Below are positions 56,209 to 64,000 of a stretch of DNA of 64,000 nt, piece after piece. The notes under the pieces are model-generated. The model was not told where the DNA came from. It worked only from the letters and a program-made list of their open reading frames with translations, and made no database searches. Numbering within the stretch: position 1 is the stretch's first letter; each line of letters opens with the position of its first letter. The translations under genes and the position numbers were made by a program. The DNA is from Sequoia sempervirens (lineage: Eukaryota; Streptophyta; Pinopsida; Cupressales; Cupressaceae), in NCBI GenBank assembly GCA_007258455.2, contig VDFB02275574.1, forward strand, positions 186,001-250,000. The letters run 5' to 3'.

Positions 56209-57120
56209 ATGATAGTGATCTCATGGAATGCAAGGATTTTGAGAAACATTCCTTGAAAAAAGGTTGTTTGAGACCTTATTCATGCTCATAAACCAAACAT
56301 TATTTTCATTCAAGAAATAAAGCTTTTAGTTTAAGGAAACGAAAAGTATTTTTTCTAATATTTGGAGACTAGGATAATGCCTTTGTATAGGTACATAGGG
56401 ATCTACTAGGGGGTCGTCATGCTTTTGGAACCCTCATAATATAATTCCTTCTTGGTGGTATGGAGGTAGGAACTTTATATCATTGATATCTTCTTGTTTC
56501 GATTTTGAGTTTATGATAATTCTTACTAATGTTTATGCTCTAGTTGATCTTATGGGTAAAGTTTATCTCTAGAATCATATAAGAGTTGTATGTTCTTTAG
56601 TTCCCTCTTTACCTTGGATTTTGGCTAGGAATTTTAATACAATTATTAGCCTATTAGAGAAAAGTGGGGCTAATGATTGCTTGGGCCCTTCATATACCCT
56701 ACTAAAATATAAAATATCCTTCCTCAATTTAGTGGATGTGATGTCAATTAATGGGATTTTTACCTAGAATAATAGAAAATGTGGTAAGGATACAATTTCA
56801 GAGAGATAAGATAAGTTTCTTGTCTTAGATTTTTGGGTAAAAAAAATGAATTTCTTCTTGAAAGATTCTTGGTTGGAAAGGTTCTAATCATTGGATGATT
56901 AAGTTCACTTCAATGGTCTCTACTCCCAAAAATACTCCCTTTAAGTTTAAACTCGTGTGGTTGTGAGATTCTAACTTGCTTGAGCTTATGACAAAATGGT
57001 GGTATCAAGGGAAGCCTTGCTTTGGTACACCTATGTACTCTTTCTTTAAGATGCTCCAATTTGTAAAATTTAAGTTAAAAAAGGTGGAACAAGACGTGTT
57101 ATGAAAATATTTTTCAAATT
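56209..57120 (+). pseudogene. LINE ORF2: AP-like endonuclease domain, decayed
   Basis: ATG at 56209 begins 'MIVISWNARILRNIP', the start of L1-type apurinic endonucleases, followed by 'DLIHAHKPNIIFIQEIK' (after a stop), 'MIILTNVYALVDLMGK', and 'LPWILARNFNTII' then 'LEKSGANDCLGPSYTLL', the region containing the catalytic G-D-F-N (here R-N-F-N, so the Asp is lost). The enzyme nicks target DNA for priming. Several stops are present. Confidence 0.85.
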
Positions 57121-58760
57121 AAGGTTTATTTTCAATAGAGGTTAGAGAGAACTACCTTTCAAATTAAAGATGAAAGTATGACTAAAGAGCTTTTAAGGGA
57201 GGATTAAATTTATGCTAACTTTTGCTAAGAAACTTTTAGAATGGGAGCTTCGAGAAGAGATTTTTTTAAAACAAAAATTATGATTTATTGGCTTCATGAA
57301 GGACACAATAACATTGTGTTCTTTCACAATTATGTAAAAGAACGGAGAAGTGGAAACTCTGTAACTTCTCTCACCTCAACTTAAGGAAACATGCAGTTGA
57401 CTTCCTTCCAAGAGATTTCTAAGGAATTTTTTTGCCATTTCTCTTCTTAATTTACTAAGAAATTTCCTAATGATATTGATGGAGAGAATCACATTATGGA
57501 GTGTATTCCCTCCTTTGTTTTAGAAGAGATGAATATGTTTCTCTTAAATCCTACTTCGGTGGAAGAAATCAGGATAGTTATTTTCTAAATGAAGAAAGGA
57601 AAATCTCTAGGACCTAATGCTTTTCCTATTGAATTATTTTAGGAATTTTGGAATATTGTTAATAGATACATGCTATCAATTGTTTGTGAGTCTTAATCTA
57701 ATAAAAGGATGCTCAAAGTGATCAACAAGCCACTTTTTTTGTACTAATTCCAAAGAAAGATGGGGCTTCATCTTTATAAATTTTTTACCTAATTGCTTAA
57801 TGTAATGTTACATATAAAGTTATTACTAAATTGATTGTTGAAAGGATAAATAAGTGTTTGGATACCTTGATCTCTCCTAAACAAGGAGGATTTGTGAAAG
57901 GGAGGCAAATCTTGGATGGTATTATTGTGACAATTGAAGTTATTCATTTCATGGCGATTTCTAAGGAAAAGGCCGTGTTTATTAAGATTGGCTATCCAAG
58001 GCCTGTGACAGAGTCAGTTGGTCCTTTCTCTAAAAATCCTTTTCACTTTTGGTTTCAATTTAGATTAGATTAATTGAGTGATGAGTTATGTGACTTTGGC
58101 ATCCTTCTCTATATTAATTAATGGCATTCCTTCTCTTTTTTCAACATCTAAGGGACTACTAAAAAATCACAAAGAGATGGATCTTATTTAAGGATGGTCA
58201 TAAAGTCATACCTTGCTTCTCGATCTCATCTCTAGTTTGTGGATGGCATTGTCTTATTAGGGATGATCAAAGTGGAAGAGGTTGTCAATTTTAGGACAAT
58301 GTTAAACTCTTACTTATTTTATTTGGGTCAAAAGATCAATTAGGATAAGTCCAATATTTTTTCTTTAGCACCTCACAACTTACTCAAAATAGGATTTATG
58401 AGATTCTCTATTTTCAAGTTGGTGTTTACCAATGAAATATCTAGGAATCCTCCTTGCAGTTAGCAATCTGAAGAGATTTTACTAGAAGAAAATTTTAGAT
58501 AGATTTTGCATAAGGGTTAGCCACCAGAATTTTCATTGAATTTATTTTGGAGATCAGTCGACTATATTAATGTATGTCTTGCAAGTGCTGCTTATCTAAA
58601 GATTTCTTCTTCTTTCTACCCCAAAAAGAATTCTTAAATATTTTGACACTCTCTTGAGAAAAAAATTATGGGCTAGAAACTTGGGTAACCAAAAGTGAAT
58701 CCTAGTGAGGTGGGATTTGATGTGTAGACCTAAAGAGGTTGGAGGTCTCGACCTATGAAA
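57121..58760 (+). pseudogene. LINE ORF2: reverse transcriptase domain, decayed
   Basis: It reads 'YWLHEGHNNIVFFHNYVKER', then 'KKGKSLGPNAFPIELF', 'CNVTYKVITKLIVERINKCL', 'LISPKQGGFVKGRQILDGII' and 'EVIHFMAISKEKAVFIKI'. The catalytic box normally F/Y-A-D-D reads FVDG at 58236-58247. It continues with 'DKSNIFSLAPHNLL' (about 58335-58385). The enzyme would copy element RNA at the nicked target. Multiple stops and frameshifts make it inactive. Confidence 0.9.
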
Positions 58761-59406
58761 ATGAGAGTTGAATTATAGGACATTAGTGGCCAAACTTTAT
58801 TAGAGATGGTGTAGAAATCCAAGCCATCCTTGGGTGAGGATTCTTAATTTTAAATACTTGGGATGGGTGGATAATGAAGATATTCCCATAATGGAGATCA
58901 ATGGGGGAGGATTTATTATTTGGAACACTATAAAAAGAAGGGATATACTTATAAAGGGAGGGATATTTTGGATATTTAACAAGGGAAATGAGGCTTTATT
59001 TTGAGAAGATTATTGGGACAATTATCCCCAAATCCTTTCATGTTTTCCTCAATTATGGGCTCTTTGTTATGATTTTTCAAGAAGCAAGTTGGTATGAGGT
59101 TGATGATTTTAAATTCTCTTCTTCCTTAAGGAGACCCGCAATCAAAAGATGGAAGGAGTTATGCTGTTAGAAGATGGTAGGAGTCATGTTGCTAGCTAGG
59201 AGGGAGTTTTGTTCATGATTGAGGTTTGTTGTTTTCCATCCTTGAAGATAGTTCATGTAGCTCTTTGGAGGACTCTGATGTCCTTGCACGAGGTCATGAT
59301 TTGAAAGGAATATAGTTAGTTTCTCTTGGATACCAACTCAGGTAACAACAAAAATCAAGTTTATGTTGAGAATCCTCAACAAAAAGAGAATTTTGAATAA
59401 AGTTGA
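58761..59406 (+). pseudogene. LINE ORF2: region between RT and zinc-binding domain
   Basis: 'RWCRNPSHPWVRILNFKYLG' and 'SFHVFLNYGLFVMIFQEASW' show the normal linker of plant LINE ORF2 in shifting frames. Confidence 0.65.
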
Positions 59407-59667
59407 GTGACCAAAATGTATTTTTTCTTGTGGCTTCTCAATCATAAAAAATGCCTCACATGGGCCAGTATTAGAAAAAGAGGCTTTCAAGGGCCTTCTA
59501 CTTATGTTCTTTGTGGTGGTAATGAAGAATTCTCCAATCACCTTTTCTTCCAATTCTCCTTGCTAATAGAAATTTGGAAGTTATTGTGGTTGATTTGGAA
59601 TATACCTATGGTATATGCTACTTCCTTATTTCAATTATGGGAGAGTGTGGATGACCCCCTCCTTTAG
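59407..59667 (+). pseudogene. LINE ORF2: zf-RVT domain
   Basis: 'FLWLLNHKKCLTWASIRKRG', 'GPSTYVLCGGNEEFSNHLFF' and 'EIWKLLW' match the zinc-binding domain that follows plant LINE reverse transcriptases, including the C-x2-C and H spacing (C at 'VLCGG', H at 'NHLFF'; the final Cys of 'FxCP' reads F-S). Confidence 0.88.
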
Positions 59668-59959
59668 ATTCCTTTCTATTGGTTGCCTAGGAAATTGGAC
59701 CCACTTTTTTTTTTGGCAACTTTGGTTGGAGTGAAATCATCAAATATTCTAGGGTTGTGAGCTCATAATTTTGCAAGTTTGGCACAAGACTAAAGGAATT
59801 ATTAAGGAGACTTTAATGCAAATTCAATATAGAGGAACCTCTCATGTTCTTTGATCCTCACATTGTTAATATTATAGAGCTCTCTATGTCTTATTACCCA
59901 TCCTCCAAGTCAAGCATTCTTTCCCAGGTCTTAGTGAGGGTGAAGAGAAATGGAAAATG

Positions 59960-60420
59960 ATCTCCTCCTCATAATGGCTTCCTTAAAATTAATATAAATG
60001 GTTCCTCTCGTGGTAACCCAGGAGATGTTGGGATTGGAAATTTAAGATAGGATAAGGATGGTTGTGTTTTTTTCTTTTCCAACCATACAGGGTAGAATTC
60101 TAATAACTTAATGGGGGGTTTGGAAATCCTTACAGCTCTAGAAAATATTGTAACCATGGGTGGGAAAAAGCTATTTGTGAATCAGATTCAATTATTTTGG
60201 TCCCTCTCCTCAATAAAAAAATATTTTTTAGGAGGATTCTTAGAGAATGGCTTGGGTGGCTAATCATATTCTTGATTTGGACAAAAAAATTTGATTCTAT
60301 TTACTTTGTTCATATTCCCAAAGAATAGAACAAAGTAGTTGGTTGTTTGGGAAAATGGGATTATGAGGGAAGCAATTTTGAAATGTCATTGGTTGGGGAG
60401 ATTTGGATCCAAGTAAATGC
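59960..60420 (+). pseudogene. LINE ORF2: C-terminal RNase H domain, decayed
   Basis: 'GFLKINI' then NGSSRGNPGDVGIG (about 59976-60036) is the start of the plant LINE RNase H domain; the family's catalytic Asp in D-G-S-S reads Asn here (codon beginning at about 59998). 'MGGLEILTALENIVTMGGKK' follows after a stop. The domain is found mainly in plant L1-type elements. Confidence 0.8.
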
Positions 60421-60662
60421 CAATAATTCCAAACCTTATTTGGGATGATCAGGTTGAAGGATCCAATCGATTAAGGAGGGACAAGTTGCGTCCTAGTTCG
60501 AGTACTAGCTCTAGTATGCATTTTGCTGACTCATTTTATAAGCACCCCTAATGGGTCTTACTTGTTTTGATTGTTATGACAACTATTATTGTCTGGAAAT
60601 CTCATTGTTGTATTTGGTTTTAATGTTGATGTTTTCCCAAAAATAAAAAATAAAAAATAAAA

Positions 60663-61849
60663 GCATGCAAGCACATAAGCATATAGCCTTCATTTGGCTT
60701 AATCCAACATTAAATAGATTGATAAACAAGGTATGTTTAAAAAATTGTTCCAAAAAAGAAGCCTAGCCACATACTCATGGAAAAGAGGCTTGAAATACTC
60801 TATTATTTTACTAGTTTCTGCTCCTAGATTCTAATAAATCTACAAAATGACATGAATTTCCACCCAAACTAATAGCTCCAAAAGATATTTTTATTCTCCC
60901 CACAAATCCCCTCATCCATCAAGGATAATCCACATCTTTTTATGTTCACCATGCCCTCATCTACTTCATGGAAGACAACATTAGTTAATTTTTTTAACTA
61001 AAAACTCCCACAAAACCACCTTTCACTCCATATAAATGCTTGATGGTGAGAAAATGACTCCAAAATTCTAGCACCAAATCAACATTATCAACCATAATCC
61101 CTTTGAAAACTCAAATTTCCCCTCCATTATTCTTCGTTGTTCCTTCCAAAAGGAACCCTAGCCATTTCAAAATAAAATTATATAATTTCAATGATCCACC
61201 TAAGCTTTAATAACAATTATTCAAAGCTTACCTTTCCACTATACAAGAACTCTTGGGATAACATTTTATTCAATATTAAATTATCTTCCTTTTATCTTAA
61301 AAAAATAAACTTTTGATTCAATCTTTTAAATAAGGTCAAGTCAAGGCAACAACAAAAGTAGGCTAATTCCATAATCCTACCAATAACCCTTTTGAATTGA
61401 TAACAAATAGTGAATCTGCATAAAAAATTGACTTGTCAAAGAAAATCGGGCACGTGCTCACACATCAAGCATAATAAACCAATAGCATTAGACTACTTTG
61501 AAAGCAACTACAAACTACATAATGACTTTAAGAATACAAGGATATAAAAAATTGATATTTATCACCACCCTGACACTAGATCCCAACAATGTTGACACAT
61601 AATCTACAACCTATGTCACTACTCACAATCACACTTGATCTTCACAAGCTCCTAAACTTGTGAACACAAAGTTCATTATCAACATCCATCATCTAATGAA
61701 GCAACAAAATATGATAAATAATCAACTGTAAAAACATAATCTATCTTATTAGAGTAATTAAAATATAAGTACCAAACAACACACATTGCTACCTTTAAAC
61801 AAATGAACTCCCTTCATATGGGAAAAAAATTGGTTACCTCATCTTGATT
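60663..61849. other. Non-coding spacer between LINEs
   Basis: AT-rich. No gene, LTR or tandem repeat recognised. Confidence 0.45.
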
Positions 61850-62330
61850 TTAACTAGATGGTTATCTCTTTTTGGAGGAAATTTAATAATTACTTTAGTA
61901 CTAAAATGTTCATGTTTAGCCAAAATCTAAAATATCTCAAGTCCAAACTACAAGAGTGGAACCAAAAAGTGTATAAAATTTTGTTTAATGAGAAGGCTAC
62001 CCTGGAGAATAAAATGGTTGAAATCCAAATGCAACTTCTAAGTAAATAGAACCTAGAATCTCTCAAACATGAATAATAGGTTATTTCGTCAAATTTGGAC
62101 GTAATTTACCATTGGGAGGAGATTCATTGGAAAAATAATTTTAAAATAAAATGACTACAAGAGGGAGACTAAATTTTTCCACATGCCTTATATCCTTAGA
62201 AGATGGAGGAATTTTATCTCTAAGCTTCGATTAAAAGGGGTAGTATCATAGAAGATCCCTAGGCCCTCAATATATATGTAATTTTGTTATGGGTGAAAAT
62301 GCTTGCAAAGAATTGTGAGGAGTGATGAGT
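61850..62330 (+). pseudogene. Second LINE fragment (endonuclease-RT linker)
   Basis: 'MFSQNLKYLKSKLQEWNQKV' and 'LFNEKATLENKMVEIQMQLL' match the coiled linker between endonuclease and RT in plant L1-type ORF2. Degenerate 'WEEIHWKN' (family E-E-x-F/Y-W-R/K) follows at about 62117-62140, then shifted frames to about 62320. The RT itself is absent, so this is a separate, truncated copy in the same orientation as the main LINE. Confidence 0.75.
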
Positions 62331-64000
62331 CCTAAAATTGTTCTCTTTTCCTTGCTTAAGTTTTATACTTTTCATGATATTTTTGATGATTTCCAAGACA
62401 TTACCTAGATTTTCTTGCTTATATTAAGTATTAAAGGATTAAGGATGGTATGCATTATATTGTTAAATGATTGTGTGAATATCTGAATATCTATGAAATT
62501 CAATATATTTTTATGTTGATTATGGTTATTAATTATGAAGAGATGCCTTTGAATTAAACTAACCCCTACAATGAAGGATCTGTCAACCCACAACAAAGAA
62601 TCCATGTCACCCCGCAACCAAAGGGGATGATCACTTACAACACATACAATATTTTGTAGTTAATGGAGGCAATGGTCAAACATTGTGGGAATGATTTATT
62701 TATAGATCATTTTGTTTTTACTGATATTGCCACTAGATAAAAAATTAATTGTCGAGGAAATAAGATATTTTTTATAACAGTGGTCATGGCTCATCAACAA
62801 TTATGCCCTATTGAGCATGTTTTTTAGTTGGAATTGTCTTCTTTATGATTTATATAGTCTTAATGTGATTATAACACTCTCACCTTTGTGTGTTTATTTT
62901 TTATTACTATTTAGAATAAGACTGAGTCCTCTTCCTATGTTTTGGGGGGAGTTGACAATTTTTTACAAGTTGTTTTCAATATAGGAATAATCAAACTCTC
63001 AATATCTTGCATATATGTCTAATATTGTGAGAGGTCGAGGACCTAACATATTAGTACATTCATAGATTTATATATAAACTTATTTCTTGTGAGTTGATAC
63101 TTTGTTATCAATCATTTGTTCAAATTGTAATAAAGAATAAATTCAATCATTTTATATGAAGTTCTGAGTTAAGGTTTAAGAGACATACCATGGGGTTGTA
63201 GCTACTCAAGCAAGGGCCACTTGAGGTAACTACAATAATCCTTGTAGCTTAGGTTATTATTTATAGCAGAATAAATTGCTAAGATGTATTTTTGGTTTAA
63301 ATTTAAATTGAATTGTTGAGTAGGGATTAATTGTTATTTAGATATTTCAAGTAAGTTGCAATGTAGTTAAGTCATTAATTATTGTCTTCACAAGAGTAGT
63401 TGTTAGTAGCAAATATTATAGTTACCCATAGCAATTATTATTAAGTTAGATTTATTTTCAGGTAGAGTTATTTTAGTCAAGTTTGCTTTCAATTGAAGTT
63501 GTTTTTGTTAACTCTTATATACACAATTAACTAGGATGCCTTGGGATTCTTAATTGCACATACAGTGCTAGCATCATCTAAGAAACCATGATTTCTTGGT
63601 TGATAATTTAAATTATATATCTAGGTCAATGGATTACTTAATAAGGGACATGTGGTATGTTGAGTTGTATGCATTTTTTGCATCAATTGATTGAGCATTG
63701 ATGGAGCTAGACATTTTTTGAATCATTGTCAAGGATGGTGCTACAATTCAGAATTCCTAAAGTTCTTTTTGTTGCTTTTGATCACATATATTATTTTCTT
63801 AATTTAGGAATTTTTAATTTATAAAAATTAGGACCAAATTAGAATTTTCAAATCAATCCCAAGTACTTACTAACAGTGTGCAAGAAAAAGCTATCTAGCT
63901 CAAATTACTTACTAACAGTGTGGAAGATGCTTTACGAAGATTTCTTCCATCAAACCAGAATCAAGAGGAATTGTTTGAAGATATTGGCACAAGAGAAAAA
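62331..64000. other. Non-coding sequence to the window end
   Basis: No gene was recognised on either strand. 'aattacttactaacagtgtg' near 63902 and 'agtacttactaacagtgtg' near 63861 are a short direct duplication. 'aagaaaccatgatttcttgg' near 63580 is a small hairpin. Confidence 0.4.

Larger units (their letters stand above)
54735..60662 (+). mobile_element. L1-type LINE with RNase H, full-length-like but dead
   Basis: All expected domains occur once and in order on the plus strand: ORF1, endonuclease, RT, zf-RVT and RNase H. A 3' UTR follows, with an A-rich tail of repeated AAAAAAT units (60638-60662). Decay is even across the element, consistent with age rather than a single deletion. The 5' boundary is uncertain (see the possible target duplication 54194-54203 / 60664-60673). 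Confidence 0.88.

Noticed and set aside
62405..62617. 70-residue minus-strand frame
   Set aside because: AT-rich, no motif, no conserved neighbour; indistinguishable from chance.

Overview
The window looks like plant nuclear DNA, most likely from a large, repeat-rich genome such as a conifer. It is AT-rich and no complete host gene lies inside it. The one host-gene piece recognised is a first exon resembling plant ABCG7 half-transporters. Almost everything else is broken transposable elements, nested repeats or simple-sequence DNA. The species assignment is inference from composition and repeat types; no marker gene fixes it.

Layout. 1-1491 (-): decayed hAT transposase (BED finger plus DUF659) running off the left edge. 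1775-2130: tRNA-related SINE-like repeat. 2348-2717 (-): ABCG7-like exon 1 with splice donor, TATA box and a bZIP palindrome. 3306-5781 (-): an intronless RPA70-like pseudogene beside a PIF1-like helicase fragment, read as a Helitron-type remnant. 7631-8038: 204-bp tandem duplication. 8.35-18.7 kb: a large fold-back structure with about 1.6-1.7 kb inverted arms (11700-13438 and 14289-15884) around an 850-bp centre, flanked by a 190-bp satellite in inverted orientation on the two sides (about 2 copies left, 13 right). 20.0-27.95 kb: a second fold-back and direct-repeat cluster, interrupted by a 1.33-kb solo LTR at 21746-23072.

28554-30528: a small non-autonomous LTR element (TRIM-like) with an exact initiator-Met primer binding site. 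30913-43955: fragments of one Copia family in permuted order (RT/RNase H, one LTR, then gag-protease-integrase). Its RT/RNase H part is split by an 8.5-kb Ty3/Gypsy-type element (31153-39655) that has two ~1.6-kb LTRs and a gag-protease frame but no reverse transcriptase or integrase. 44990-46600 (-): decayed Gypsy RNase H/integrase. 47.7-52.6 kb: no gene, several short duplications and palindromes. 52.7-54.4 kb: (AC)n, (AT)n and (GTAT)n microsatellites with nearby segmental tandem duplications. 54735-60662 (+): a decayed L1-type LINE (ORF1, endonuclease, RT, zf-RVT, RNase H, A-rich tail). 61850-62330 (+): a second LINE fragment.

How it fits together. The region records successive insertions rather than a working pathway. 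Three nestings can be ordered: Gypsy-type element into Copia (near-matching 5-bp duplication, reading frame resumes on both sides); solo LTR into an older repeat (an uninterrupted paralogous site is present 4 kb away); and a 37-bp duplication inside the helicase end. The least conventional objects are the two fold-back islands. They share a short core in both orientations, and the first carries two divergently oriented, decayed copies of a coiled-coil-like coding sequence in its arms.
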